A DNA stretch of 64,000 nucleotides from Ancylobacter novellus DSM 506 (GTDB lineage Bacteria; Pseudomonadota; Alphaproteobacteria; Rhizobiales; Xanthobacteraceae), in NCBI RefSeq assembly GCF_000092925.1, contig NC_014217.1, positions 3,038,001 to 3,102,000 of the forward strand, given 5' to 3'. Positions 53,326 through 62,584 of the stretch are shown here, piece after piece. Position 1 is the stretch's first letter. The number at the start of each line of letters is the position of its first letter. The translations under genes and the position numbers were made by a program. Below the pieces are notes generated by a model, which was given only the letters and a program-made list of their open reading frames with translations, ran no database searches and was not told the DNA's origin.

Positions 53326-54567
53326 TCAAGCGGCAATCCCGCCGCGCTTTTTCGCGAGCATTGCCCGGATGAACTTGTCCCACTTGGCCATACCGGCGCG
53401 CTTCTCGGCCATGTAGTTCCAGCGGTCATAGTGACGTGAGCTGACATCCTGCAGTGCATGGTTCTGAAGCCGGTCACGGATTTCCTTGGTGACGCCCGCC
53501 TTGCCGGCGAGCGTCTTGAAGGTCCGGCGCAGATCTCGGTTGGTTACGCTCGGGATGACACCGCGATCCCGTTGACGCCAGACGAAGCTGTAGAGCGTGG
53601 CGTGGCTGACAGGTCGGGTCGGATCCTTAGCCGAAGGGAAGAACCAGCCGAACTCATTCGGCCTGATCGACTCGATGAGCTCTGCCGCGAGTGAAGGAAC
53701 AGGGACTGCGTGCGGCTGCAGGTTCTTGGTCGTCGACCAGTCGATGATCCGCTCCTTGGCGTCCCACTGATCAACATGAAGACGGGCGATCTCCTCCACG
53801 CGCTGCCCGGTCAGCATGATCAGTTGAACCGCTCGGGCATAGGAAGGGTGGATCGGAGTGTCCGGACATTCCAGCCAGCGATAGAGCCGTACGAACTCGT
53901 CCTCGTTCAGCCACCGGGTTCCCTGCACTTTCGGCTCGGTCGGAATGCCAGAGGCCGGATTGAACGGAATGCGGAAGCGTCGGGGTGAGGCATGGCGGTA
54001 GTCATTGTCTGACTTCATGCCCCAGCCATAGGCGGCATGGATGTAGCCCCGGACATGGTCAGCCATAGACCGCGCGCCGCGCTCATAGATCGGTCGGATC
54101 AGCTCGACGATCTCCTCCGGCTCGATCTCCCGTGCCAAGCGGTTCCGCCCTAATGTTCTGGCGATCTTGTTAAGGCCCTTCTCAGTCTCCTTCCAGGATG
54201 GCTTGTTCGCCGCCTTGAGCGAGGCAACATAGCCCTCGAATAGATCCGCGACCGTACCCGGTCGGGTATCGGTCGCGATCTTGATGCTCCGGCCCTTCTG
54301 GATCACGTTAGCGAAGTCGCGCTTGAACACCTCCCTCGCCTGCGCCAGCGACATGGACGGGTAGGCACCGAGCTTCTTCTTCGTCCGCTTACCGTCCCGC
54401 CATTGCTGCGCCATCCAGTCGGCGGTGACCCGCTTCGGCATGGGCTTCAGGACCAGCACCAGGCGACCTGTTCCCCGCCCCTCCCCGTCCGGCAGGTTCT
54501 CCTGCTTACGGCTCGTCTCCACCCGCCTCACGGCGTGGCGGATGGAGGTGTCGGTCAGGCTTGGCAT
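53326..54567 (-). CDS. Tyrosine recombinase / phage integrase
   Basis: A 413-residue integrase of the P4-like group. Parts: an N-terminal arm-binding domain (DUF4102-like: TADWMAQQWRDGKRTKKKLG, AYPSMSLAQAREVFKRDFAN), a core-binding domain and a catalytic domain. Active-site residues: Arg in LTGQRVEEIARL, second Arg in TNRDLRRTFKTLAG, His in LQNHALQDVSSRHYDRW and the nucleophile Tyr in the same segment. It is full-length and probably able to act. Such enzymes insert islands at tRNA or conserved genes; here the neighbouring radC is cut off, marking the likely target. Confidence 0.94.
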   Translation of the reverse strand: MPSLTDTSIRHAVRRVETSRKQENLPDGEGRGTGRLVLVLKPMPKRVTADWMAQQWRDGKRTKKKLGAYPSMSLAQAREVFKRDFANVIQKGRSIKIATDTRPGTVADLFEGYVASLKAANKPSWKETEKGLNKIARTLGRNRLAREIEPEEIVELIRPIYERGARSMADHVRGYIHAAYGWGMKSDNDYRHASPRRFRIPFNPASGIPTEPKVQGTRWLNEDEFVRLYRWLECPDTPIHPSYARAVQLIMLTGQRVEEIARLHVDQWDAKERIIDWSTTKNLQPHAVPVPSLAAELIESIRPNEFGWFFPSAKDPTRPVSHATLYSFVWRQRDRGVIPSVTNRDLRRTFKTLAGKAGVTKEIRDRLQNHALQDVSSRHYDRWNYMAEKRAGMAKWDKFIRAMLAKKRGGIAA

Positions 54568-54723
54568 GGCGCATCTCCCACTTGGGCACTGGGATCGGTC
54601 GAGGAGAAGCGGGATCGCCGACTGGGATCTGAAAGCGATCCTCTGTCCCTTTTACCGCCCCCACTATCCCACAGCCACCGGGAGCACGACAAGCGCTAAA
54701 ATCCAACAACCACAGCACTTGTT

Positions 54724-55377
54724 CTATGATACATCACAGCGCGACACGGCATCCCAAAACGCTACAGTCGGGTGGTTGTGGACGAGGATGACGGCGCTCG
54801 CCGCCACCTCCAGCGCCCGCTTCACCACCTCGCGCGGATAGACCGGCGTGTGATCGACCGTGCCCCGCTGCTGCACCTCGTCGAGGATCAGCTGGTTGCG
54901 CTTGTCGAGGAACAGGATGCGGAACTGCTCCTGCTCGGCAAAGGCCATGGCGGCGCGGCAATGGGCGATCACCGCGCTCCAGGAGGAGAGCACCGGGCGC
55001 TCGCGCACCTTGCCGCGCGTCACCCGCTCCACCGCGGCACCGATCAGCTTCAGTTCGGTGATGACGGCCTCGCCCACGCCCTTCACCTCGCGCAGCCGTC
55101 CGGGCGGGGCGGCGACGACCTCGCCGAAGGAGCCGAAGCGGTCAATCAACGCCTTGGCCAGCGGCTTCACATCGGCGCGGGTGACCGCCCGGAACAGCAC
55201 CAGCTCAAGGAGCTCGTAATCGGGCAACGCCTCGCCGCCGGCCTGCCGGAAGCGTTCGCGCAGCCGCTCGCGATGGCCGAGGAAATGCGGCGCCGGCTCC
55301 TCAAGGCCGCCAACGGCATCGGGCGGCTCCGGCTGCGGATCCGCCCCGCCGTTCCGCCCTGCCCTGTTGCGCGCCAT
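54724..55377 (-). CDS. radC: RadC-like JAB protein, C-terminally truncated
   Basis: The 217-residue product has the N-terminal helix-hairpin-helix part ([40 protein letters not shown]) and the start of the JAB/MPN domain ([29 protein letters not shown]). After HNHP the normal SGDPTPS and the Asp of the JAMM motif are replaced by [14 protein letters not shown] and a stop. About 45 residues of the usual end are lost, so metal binding should be impaired. The break is at about 54768, 200 bases from the start of the integrase gene. It lies 17 bases after map on the same strand. Confidence 0.9.
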   Translation of the reverse strand: MARNRAGRNGGADPQPEPPDAVGGLEEPAPHFLGHRERLRERFRQAGGEALPDYELLELVLFRAVTRADVKPLAKALIDRFGSFGEVVAAPPGRLREVKGVGEAVITELKLIGAAVERVTRGKVRERPVLSSWSAVIAHCRAAMAFAEQEQFRILFLDKRNQLILDEVQQRGTVDHTPVYPREVVKRALEVAASAVILVHNHPTVAFWDAVSRCDVS

Positions 55378-55394
55378 GCGGGCTCCCGCGTCGG

Positions 55395-56222
55395 TCAGGC
55401 GTTCTGGAAGATCGGCTTGTCGTAGCCCTTCGGGGAAAGGGTGAAGATCTCGACCCCCGTCTCGGTGACGCCGACCGAATGCTCGAACTGCGCCGAAAGC
55501 GAGCGGTCGCGGGTCACCGCGGTCCAGCCGTCGGACAGCACCTTCACATGCGGGCGGCCGAGATTGATCATCGGCTCAACGGTGAAGATCATGCCGGGCA
55601 GCAGCTCCGGCCCGTCGCCGCGGCGGCCTACATGGACGACGTTGGGCTCGTCGTGGAACAGCTGGCCGAGGCCGTGGCCGCAGAAATCGCGCACCACGCT
55701 CATGTGGAACGGCTCGACGAATTCCTGGATCGCCGCGCCGATGTCGCCGACATGCGCGCCGGGACGGATCTCGGCGATGCCGCGCATCATCGATTCATAG
55801 GTGACTTCGAGCAGCCGCTCGGCCCGGCGCGGAATCTCGCCCACCGCATACATGCGGCTGGAATCGCCGTGCCAGCCGTCGACGATCAGCGTCACGTCGA
55901 CATTGACGATGTCGCCCTCGCGCAGCGGCTTCTCGTTGGGGATGCCGTGGCAGACGACATGATTGATCGAGGTGCAGGTGGACTTGCGGTAGCCGCGATA
56001 CATCAGCGTCGCCGGATACACGCCGTGGTCCATGGCGAAGTCGAACACCAGCTTGTCGATGGCGTCGGTGGAAACGCCCGGCTCCACCATTTCGTGCACG
56101 AGATCGAGCGCCTGCGCGGCGAGTTGCCCCGCCTTGCGCATGCCGGCGAACCCTTCCGGGCCGTGCAGCTTGATATGACCGGTCTTGCGCAGCGGCGCGC
56201 CGGCCGCCTCCACATAGCTCAT
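55395..56222 (-). CDS. map: Methionine aminopeptidase, type I
   Basis: A 275-residue enzyme that removes the initiator Met from new proteins. All five metal ligands can be placed: two Asp in [20 protein letters not shown], His in [14 protein letters not shown], Glu in TVEPMI and Glu in [10 protein letters not shown]. The substrate His is in VVCHGIPNE. It is of normal type I length and complete. The pairing with radC is conserved in rhizobia and suggests that this part of the window is core chromosome. Confidence 0.96.
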   Translation of the reverse strand: MSYVEAAGAPLRKTGHIKLHGPEGFAGMRKAGQLAAQALDLVHEMVEPGVSTDAIDKLVFDFAMDHGVYPATLMYRGYRKSTCTSINHVVCHGIPNEKPLREGDIVNVDVTLIVDGWHGDSSRMYAVGEIPRRAERLLEVTYESMMRGIAEIRPGAHVGDIGAAIQEFVEPFHMSVVRDFCGHGLGQLFHDEPNVVHVGRRGDGPELLPGMIFTVEPMINLGRPHVKVLSDGWTAVTRDRSLSAQFEHSVGVTETGVEIFTLSPKGYDKPIFQNA

Positions 56223-56320
56223 CGTCTGAAGTCCAGAAACTCAACCCGTCGCGAATGCGAGATTTGCCGAATGTAAGCCATCCGCCGCCCGGCGCAAGGA
56301 AAGCCCGTCGGAGTGCCCCC

Positions 56321-57481
56321 TCACCCCACCGCCTTGACCATATGCACCAACCGGCGGTCAGGCAGTTGCTCGACCCGCTCGATGGCGTAGCCCTTGCGCC
56401 GGTACCAATGGATGTTGGCCGAAAGCGGCTCGCCGGTATAAAGCCGCACGGTGCGCCGGCCGAGCGTGCGGGCACGCGCCTCGCCCGCCGCCAGCAGCAG
56501 GTTGCCGTAGCCCTTGCCGTGCGCCTCGGGGGACGTGGCAATGCTGTCGGTGAGCAGGTCGTCCGCGCGCGCCTCGAGGATCAGCACCCCGGCGAGCCCG
56601 TCAGGTCCGTCGAGCATCCACACCTCGCGGTCCCGGAAGACGCGGGCATAATCCCACAGCAGCGGCACCGGCTCGACGCCGAGCAGGATACGGTTGCCGG
56701 CATAGGCCGCCTTCTGCAGCGCCTCGACGGCGGCGAGGTCGGAGAGGTCGGCCCGGCGCAGCACCTTGTCCTCGACCTCGAGCTTGCGCGCGTTGAGCGT
56801 GGCGAGCGGGACGAACTGGTGCCCTTCCTCGTCGAAATTCTCCGGCGCCAGCCAGGCTTCCATCGCCACCGCGACCTGCGGCCATTCCTCCGACAGGATG
56901 GAGAACCAGGCGGTGTCGCGATTGCGGCCCTTGACGATCATGTGGTGGCGGAAGAGCCCCTCGAAGCGGAAGCCATAGCGCTCGGCGGCGCGGCGCGAGG
57001 GGGCGTTGAGCGCGTTGCACTTCCATTCGTAGCGCCGGTAGCCCAGCGTCTCGAAGACGTGCCTCGCCATCAGGTACATGGTCTCGGTGCCGGCCGGCGT
57101 GCGCATCAGCGCGGGCGTGTAGAGGATATTGCCGACCTCGATCACCCGGTTCGCGGTGTCGATGCGCATATAGGTGGCGTGACCGACCGCCTGGCCGGAC
57201 TTGTCGAGGATGGCGAAGAGCAGCGGGTCCTCGCGCTCGGCGGCGGCGCGGTAATAGGTCTCGAACGCCTCGTAATCCGCGAAGGGACCGGCGCCGAGAT
57301 AGGCCCACAGCGCCTCCCGCTCCGGCCCGTGGCTGGCGGCATAGAGATCCGGCCCGTGCACGGCCACGTCGAAGGGCACGATGTCGACGTGCCGCCCGGT
57401 GAGCGCGATGCGCGCGGGCCGCGGCGCCGGCGTCGTATCGACCACCTCGCCGACCGGCGGCGAACCTTCCCGCATGTTCAT
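56321..57481 (-). CDS. Protein with two fused GNAT acetyltransferase domains
   Basis: A 386-residue protein. The N-terminal half is RimJ/RimL-like (HVDIVPFDVAVHGPDLYAAS, VGHATYMRIDTANRVIEVGN, YEWKCNALNAPSRRAAERYG). The C-terminal half is a second GNAT with the acetyl-CoA motif (SPEAHGKGYGNLLLAAGEAR, LYTGEPLSANIHWYRRKGY). GNAT domains transfer acetyl groups from acetyl-CoA to amines. A tandem arrangement of two different types is less common than single domains. Three possible starts lie close together (GTG 57487, ATG 57481 and 57475). The substrate is unknown. Confidence 0.88.
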   Translation of the reverse strand: MNMREGSPPVGEVVDTTPAPRPARIALTGRHVDIVPFDVAVHGPDLYAASHGPEREALWAYLGAGPFADYEAFETYYRAAAEREDPLLFAILDKSGQAVGHATYMRIDTANRVIEVGNILYTPALMRTPAGTETMYLMARHVFETLGYRRYEWKCNALNAPSRRAAERYGFRFEGLFRHHMIVKGRNRDTAWFSILSEEWPQVAVAMEAWLAPENFDEEGHQFVPLATLNARKLEVEDKVLRRADLSDLAAVEALQKAAYAGNRILLGVEPVPLLWDYARVFRDREVWMLDGPDGLAGVLILEARADDLLTDSIATSPEAHGKGYGNLLLAAGEARARTLGRRTVRLYTGEPLSANIHWYRRKGYAIERVEQLPDRRLVHMVKAVG

Positions 57482-57628
57482 GAGCACGTCACCCGCTTCG
57501 CGCCTCGGCCATGAGCTGGCCCTTGAACCACACGCCGTCCCATGTGACAGGAATGCAAAGACTGCAAGCGCTTTGATGCGCCAGGGCCACCGGGAAAGCC
57601 GACCCGGAGGCAGCTTCGCGAGGAACCG

Positions 57629-58834
57629 ATGACGTCAGCCGCCCGCTCTCCGCTCCACCCGATCGCCGCCTTCGACCGTATCGGCGAGGAGAATGCCTTC
57701 GCCGTGCTGGCGCGGGCCGCCGCTCTCGCCGCGCAGGGCCGCGACATCATCAATCTGGGCATCGGCCAGCCGGACTTCCCGACCCCGCCGCATATCGTCG
57801 AGGCGGCGATCAAGGCGCTGCGCGACGGCCATCACGGCTATACGCCTTCGGTCGGCATCGAGCCGCTGCGCACGGCGGTCGCCGCCGACGTGCACCGCCG
57901 CTTCGGCACCGAGATCGATCCGGGCAAGGTGGTGATCGTGCCGGGCGGCAAGGTGACCATGTTCAGCGCCATATTGATGCTGGGCGAGCCGGGCGCCGAG
58001 ATCCTCTATCCCGATCCGGGCTTTCCCATCTACCGCTCGATGATCGAATTCACCGGCGCCACCCCGGTGCCGGTGCCGATCCGCGAGGAGAACGGCTTCG
58101 GCTTCTCGGCGCAGGAGGCGCTTGCGCTGATCACGCCGAAGACGCGGCTCGTCATCCTCAACTCGCCCGCCAACCCGACCGGCGGTGTGACGCCGAAGGC
58201 CGAGATCGACGCTTTCGTCGCCGGGCTGGAGAAGCACCCGCACGTCGCCATCCTCTCCGACGAGATCTATGACCAGTTCCTGTTCGACGGGGAGGCGCAC
58301 ACCACGCTGCTCTCCTACCCTGAGATCCGCGACCGGCTGATCCTGCTCAATGGCTGGTCCAAGACCTATGCCATGACCGGCTGGCGGCTCGGCTGGGCGC
58401 TGTGGCCGGAAGGGCTGTTCGAGGCCGCGCGCAAGCTCGCGGTCAATGCCTGGTCCTGCGTCAACGCTCCCGCCCAGTACGGCGCGCTCGCCGCGCTGAC
58501 CGGCCCGCAGGATTGCGTGGCGCAGATGGTGGCGGAGTTCGACCGGCGACGGCACCTCGTGGTGGAAGGGCTCAACGCCCTGCCGGGCATTTCCTGCGCC
58601 GTGCCTAAGGGCGCCTTCTATGCCTTCCCCAACATCTCCGGCACCGGCTGGAGCTCGGCGAAAAAGCTCGCCGCGGCCTTGCTGGACGAGGCGGGAGTCG
58701 CCACCATAGGCGGGCCGGACTTCGGCATCTTCGGCGAAGGCTATATCCGGCTGTCCTATGCGAATTCGGCGGAGAACATCGCTCGCGCGCTCGAACGCAT
58801 GGGCGCCTTCCTGGGCGAGGCGCGCGCGGCATGA
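57629..58834 (+). CDS. Class I/II pyridoxal-phosphate aminotransferase
   Basis: A 401-residue fold-type I enzyme of the aspartate aminotransferase group. Motifs: INLGIGQPDFPTPPHIVEAA, NSPANPTGGVTPKAE, the YDQFLF region after LSDEIYD, the PLP Lys in NGWSKTYAMTGWRLGW and the substrate-carboxylate Arg in YIRLSYANS. GAGGAACCG precedes the ATG. It is cytoplasmic; the amino-group donor and substrate cannot be told apart within the family. The LprI-like gene follows closely on the same strand. Confidence 0.93.
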   Translation: MTSAARSPLHPIAAFDRIGEENAFAVLARAAALAAQGRDIINLGIGQPDFPTPPHIVEAAIKALRDGHHGYTPSVGIEPLRTAVAADVHRRFGTEIDPGKVVIVPGGKVTMFSAILMLGEPGAEILYPDPGFPIYRSMIEFTGATPVPVPIREENGFGFSAQEALALITPKTRLVILNSPANPTGGVTPKAEIDAFVAGLEKHPHVAILSDEIYDQFLFDGEAHTTLLSYPEIRDRLILLNGWSKTYAMTGWRLGWALWPEGLFEAARKLAVNAWSCVNAPAQYGALAALTGPQDCVAQMVAEFDRRRHLVVEGLNALPGISCAVPKGAFYAFPNISGTGWSSAKKLAAALLDEAGVATIGGPDFGIFGEGYIRLSYANSAENIARALERMGAFLGEARAA

Positions 58835-58850
58835 GGGGACGACAGCGGGA

Positions 58851-59429
58851 ATGGCACGCCTCGCCGTTACGGTGATCCTCGCGGCGCTCGCGCTCGTCGG
58901 ATCGGAGTCCGCTGCCCGTGCTCATGTGCCGACGGGCTGCACCCATGACGGCACCGACCCGCGCACCTATCTCGACTGCCTCAACGCCCGCCAGAAGGAC
59001 AGCGAGCGCAAGCTCGCGCGCAGCGTCGCCGGCGCTCAGGCGGCGATCGACGCGCGCGAGGACCTGCAGCCGGCGCAGCGCAGGCGCTGGCGCGCGCTGT
59101 TCGAGGAAGCGCAGAGCCGCTTCGTGCAATGGCGCAACTTCGAATGCCAGAGCATCGCGCCCTTCGAGGGCGACGGCGCCGCGCACGGCGTCGGCGGCCG
59201 CCTCGGCGGCATCGGCATGCTGGAACAGCGGATGGTCTGCCTGATCACCCAGAACGATCTGCGCGTGCACGACCTCGAGGACCGCTACGCCCCCGCGGGC
59301 GGCTGGCCGGAACTGCCCCCTGAAGAGGCCAAGGAAACCGAGCTCGCCCCGGCGGCACCCGCCGCCGAGGTACCACCCGCCTCGGCAATGCCGGCCGGCA
59401 CCCCGCGCATCATCGAGATCACGCCCTAG
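58851..59429 (+). CDS. Exported LprI/DUF1311-like protein
   Basis: ATG at 58851 gives a 192-residue product with a signal peptide (MARLAVTVILAALALVGSES) and a helical domain with four conserved-type Cys (CTHDGTDPRTYLDCLNARQK, FVQWRNFECQSIAPFE, MVCLITQNDL). This is the plan of DUF1311/LprI-type periplasmic proteins, some of which inhibit lysozyme. The tail is Pro/Ala-rich. It begins 16 bases after the aminotransferase gene, so it is probably co-transcribed. Confidence 0.82.
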   Translation: MARLAVTVILAALALVGSESAARAHVPTGCTHDGTDPRTYLDCLNARQKDSERKLARSVAGAQAAIDAREDLQPAQRRRWRALFEEAQSRFVQWRNFECQSIAPFEGDGAAHGVGGRLGGIGMLEQRMVCLITQNDLRVHDLEDRYAPAGGWPELPPEEAKETELAPAAPAAEVPPASAMPAGTPRIIEITP

Positions 59430-59509
59430 CCGGCGTGGACGGCGGTGGCCACCTTTGGCCCCGTCGTTGCATTGCCGGCCTGCCTCCCCGCAACGAAGGA
59501 CAACGACAG

Positions 59510-60271
59510 ATGGACCTCGGACTGAAAGGACTGCGTGCAATCGTCACCGGAGGCACCAAGGGCATCGGCCTCGCCATCGCGCAGACGCTCGCCGCCGAGG
59601 GCTGCCATGTCGCCATCTGCAGCCGCAACGCCGCCGAGGCGCAGGCCACCGCGGCGAAGCTCGCCGAAAGCGGGATCACCGCCTATGGCGCGGGCACCGA
59701 CGTTTCCGACGGGCTGGCGCTGGCGGCCTTCGTCGAGGAAGCGGCCGAGATGCTCGGCGGCCTCGACATCGTCGTGGCCAATGTCAGTGCGCTGGCCATC
59801 GGCCATGACGAGGAGAGCTGGAAGAAGGGCTTCGACACCGACCTCATGGGCACGGTGCGGCTGGTCAACGCCGCCCTGCCCTATCTGGAAAAGAGCGCGG
59901 CCGCCTCCATCGTCACCATCTCCTCGGTCTCCGGCCGCGAGATCGACTTCGCCTCCGGCCCCTACGGCGTCTTCAAGGCGGCGCTGGTCCACTACACGCA
60001 GGGCCTCGCCTTCAGCCTCGCGCCGAAGAAGATCCGCGCCAACACGGTCTCGCCCGGCAACACCTATTTCGCGGGTGGCGTCTGGAACAGCATCGAAGAC
60101 ACCAATCCGACGCTGTTCGCCGAGGCGCTGGCGCTCAATCCCACCGGCCGCATGGCGACGCCGCAGGAGATCGCCAACGCCGCCGTCTTCCTGGCGAGCC
60201 CGGCGGCAAGCTTCGTCTATGGCACCAACCTCGTCGTCGACGGCGCACTGACCCGCGGCGTCCAGCTCTGA
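59510..60271 (+). CDS. Short-chain dehydrogenase/reductase
   Basis: A 253-residue classical SDR. The cofactor motif TGGTKGIGLAIAQTL is at the N-terminus. The Asn of NVS and the catalytic Ser in SSVSG are present, as is the YGVFK (Tyr-x-x-x-Lys) pair. The C-terminus LVVDGALTRGVQL is also typical of the family. ATG at 59510 is preceded by GAAGGACAACGACAG. The substrate is unknown. It lies upstream of a KDG-type kinase, which may point to sugar-acid metabolism. Confidence 0.92.
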   Translation: MDLGLKGLRAIVTGGTKGIGLAIAQTLAAEGCHVAICSRNAAEAQATAAKLAESGITAYGAGTDVSDGLALAAFVEEAAEMLGGLDIVVANVSALAIGHDEESWKKGFDTDLMGTVRLVNAALPYLEKSAAASIVTISSVSGREIDFASGPYGVFKAALVHYTQGLAFSLAPKKIRANTVSPGNTYFAGGVWNSIEDTNPTLFAEALALNPTGRMATPQEIANAAVFLASPAASFVYGTNLVVDGALTRGVQL

Positions 60272-60412
60272 ATTCCTGACAGCTCCTCCGGTGGACGGCG
60301 GCGGTACTCCGCCCCCGTTCGCTTGCCCCGGGCAGCAAATGGGGCGAGGCTGCCCGCGATTTCGGCCAGGAATCGGTCCGAGGTCGAAGGCAGGACAGAG
60401 CGGAGGAACGCC

Positions 60413-61321
60413 ATGGCGAAAGTCGTCTCCATCGGCGAAGTGATGGTGGAACTGTCGCGCGGCGCGGACGGCCGCTTCGGCCAATCGATCGGCGGCGACA
60501 CCTTCAACACCGCCGTCTATCTCGCCCGCGCCGGCGTCGAGACCGCCTATGCGACGGCGCTCGGCGACGATCGCTATTCCGAGCAGATCCGCGGCTCGGC
60601 GCAGGGCGAGGGCATCGAGACGCAGCTCATGCTGCGCGTGCCGGGGCGCACCGCCGGGCTCTACCTCATCGACACCGACGGCCAGGGCGAGCGCTCCTTC
60701 ACCTATTGGCGCGACAGCGCGCCGGCGCGCGAGCTGTTCGAGCTGCCGGGCTGGGAGGCCGTCGCCGAGGCTATCGTCGAGGCGAGCCTGATCTACCTCT
60801 CGGGCATCACCCTCTCGCTCTATTCCAACACCGGCCTCGGCCGGCTGTTCGCGACGCTGGAATTCGCCCGCGAGCGCGGCGCGCGCATCGTGTTCGACGG
60901 CAATTTCCGCCCGATCAACTGGAAGGGCGACCTCGTCCGCGCCCGCACCGTCTATGCGCAGGCGCTCAAGCGCACCTCCATCGCCCTGCCTACCTTCGAC
61001 GACGAGGTGCTGCTGTGGGGCGACGGCTCGCCCGCCGCCACCGCCGAGCGGCTCGCTACCTTCGGCGTCCAGGAGATCGTCGTGAAGAACGGCGCCGAGG
61101 GCGCGCTGGTGGTGAATGGCGGCGCGGCGCAGTTCGTGCCGATCCCGCAGCCGGTGGAGCCGGTCGACACGACGGCGGCAGGCGACAGCTTCAACGCCGC
61201 CTACCTCGCCGCCCGCCTTGACGGCCAGGCGCCCCTCCCGGCGGCCGAGGCCGGCCATGCGCTCGCCGGCCGCGTCATCCGCCACCGCGGCGCCATCCTG
61301 CCCCGCCACGCCAACGCCTGA
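60413..61321 (+). CDS. kdgK: PfkB-family sugar kinase, 2-keto-3-deoxygluconate kinase type
   Basis: ATG at 60413 follows CGGAGGAACGCC. The 302-residue product has the PfkB layout: VVSIGEVMVELSRGADGRFG, SIGGDTFNTAVYLARAGV, the KDGK-style TYWRDSAPARELFE and the catalytic DTTAAGDSFNAAYLAA. It phosphorylates a sugar acid in the cytoplasm, most likely 2-keto-3-deoxygluconate, feeding the Entner-Doudoroff pathway. Assignment to KDG over other PfkB substrates rests on the WRDSAPAR segment. It lies downstream of the SDR gene on the same strand. Confidence 0.88.
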   Translation: MAKVVSIGEVMVELSRGADGRFGQSIGGDTFNTAVYLARAGVETAYATALGDDRYSEQIRGSAQGEGIETQLMLRVPGRTAGLYLIDTDGQGERSFTYWRDSAPARELFELPGWEAVAEAIVEASLIYLSGITLSLYSNTGLGRLFATLEFARERGARIVFDGNFRPINWKGDLVRARTVYAQALKRTSIALPTFDDEVLLWGDGSPAATAERLATFGVQEIVVKNGAEGALVVNGGAAQFVPIPQPVEPVDTTAAGDSFNAAYLAARLDGQAPLPAAEAGHALAGRVIRHRGAILPRHANA

Positions 61322-61456
61322 CGGGCAATACGAAGCGGCCTGCGAACGCTTCTGCGAATGACTTGCAAACCCTTGCGGTTGCTTGATTTTGGGGTCACGA
61401 CCGACTAAGGCCTCGGCCGAGGGCGCGCGCAGCGCCGGAAGGGGTATGCGGCGCAG

Positions 61457-62344
61457 ATGGCTCAGACTTCGCGGATCGCGCTGATCAATGTCGGCGTCAG
61501 CCTTCTGGTGCTGGGGCTGAAATACGTCGCCTTCCTGCTCACCGGCAGCATCGCGCTCTATTCGGATGCGCTGGAAAGCATCGTCAACGTCGGGACCTCC
61601 GTCGCCGCCGTGCTGGCGCTGCGCGTGAGTGCCAAGCCGGCCGACGCCGCCCACCCCTATGGCTATGCCAAGGCGGAATATTTCTCCGCCGTCATCGTCG
61701 GCGTGCTGATCGTCGTCGCCGCCATCTCGATCTTCCGCGAGGTCTATCTGGGCTGGCAGGACCCGCACCCGCTCGACGCGCCGCTGCGCGGGCTGCTGGT
61801 CAACGCCGCCGCCGGCGTGGTCAACGCGATCTGGTGCGTCGTGCTGCTGCGCGAGGGACGGCGCCTGCGCTCGCCGGCACTGACCGCCGACGGGCGTCAC
61901 CTGATGACCGACGTCGTCTCCTCCGCCGGCGTGCTGGCGGGCGTCGCGGTCGCCGCCATGTCCGGCTGGGCGCGGCTCGACCTCATCCTCGCCGGGCTGG
62001 TGGCACTCAACATCCTGTGGTCGGGCTGGTCGGTGCTGAAGGAGAGCGTCGGCGGGCTGCTCGATCAGGCGGTACCGGCCGACACGCTCTCGCGCATCCG
62101 CCGCATCATCGCCGCCGAGGCGACCGGCGCCATCGAGGCGCACGACCTGCGCACCCGGCAGGCGGGGCGGACGATCTTCGTCGACTTCCACCTCGTCGTG
62201 CCCGGCGACATGCCGGTGAGCGAGGCACACACGATCTGCGACCGCATCGAGGACGCGCTGGAGGCCGAAGTGGCCGACGTGCTCGTCACCATCCACGTCG
62301 AGCCGGAAGCCAAGGCCAAGCAGCACGGCGTGCCGGTGCTGTGA
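61457..62344 (+). CDS. Cation diffusion facilitator (CDF) metal efflux protein
   Basis: A 295-residue inner-membrane antiporter that exports divalent metals. Six hydrophobic segments are seen (VGVSLLVLGLKYVAFLLTG, VIVGVLIVVAAISIF and others). The metal-site motifs are intact: YSDALESIVN in helix II and DGRHLMTDVVSSAG in helix V, and HPYGYAKAEYFSA follows helix II. The C-terminal cytoplasmic domain (IFVDFHLVVPGDMPVSEAH) is complete. The metal cannot be fixed, though the D-x-x-x-E/H-x-x-x-D combination suits Zn or Fe. A palindromic repeat follows the stop. Confidence 0.92.
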   Translation: MAQTSRIALINVGVSLLVLGLKYVAFLLTGSIALYSDALESIVNVGTSVAAVLALRVSAKPADAAHPYGYAKAEYFSAVIVGVLIVVAAISIFREVYLGWQDPHPLDAPLRGLLVNAAAGVVNAIWCVVLLREGRRLRSPALTADGRHLMTDVVSSAGVLAGVAVAAMSGWARLDLILAGLVALNILWSGWSVLKESVGGLLDQAVPADTLSRIRRIIAAEATGAIEAHDLRTRQAGRTIFVDFHLVVPGDMPVSEAHTICDRIEDALEAEVADVLVTIHVEPEAKAKQHGVPVL

Positions 62345-62374
62345 CGGACGGCCTTCTCCCGTTCACTCCAGACA

Positions 62375-62485
62375 ACCCTCATCCTGAGGTGCCCGGCATC
62401 AGCCGGGCCTCGAAGGATGCTCATCCGAGCGCGCCTCAACGACCATCCTTCGAGGCTCGCTGCGCTCGCACCTCAGGATGAGGGT
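62375..62485. repeat. Nested palindromic intergenic repeat
   Basis: Between two convergent genes lies a nested inverted repeat: outer arms of 18 bases (62375-62392 with 62468-62485, ACCCTCATCCTGAGGTGC and its complement, perfect), inner arms of 13 bases (62407-62419 with 62444-62456, perfect) and a small GCCCGGC hairpin at 62391-62408. This type, with CTCATCCTGAGG and CGAAGGATG, is a well-known dispersed repeat in rhizobial genomes. It may end transcription from both sides. Confidence 0.85.
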
Positions 62486-62584
62486 GCGCCAGAGGCGAGC
62501 CGGGATCGCGTCCCTCTCTCTTCCTTCAAGCGATCCCGGATCGGCCTGTCGGCCGCCCGGGATGACGTCTCTACAAGCTTGCGT

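Noticed and set aside
59426..62326. 966-codon open frame on the minus strand
   Set aside because: It runs antisense through the SDR, kinase and CDF genes, all of which have intact motifs on the plus strand.
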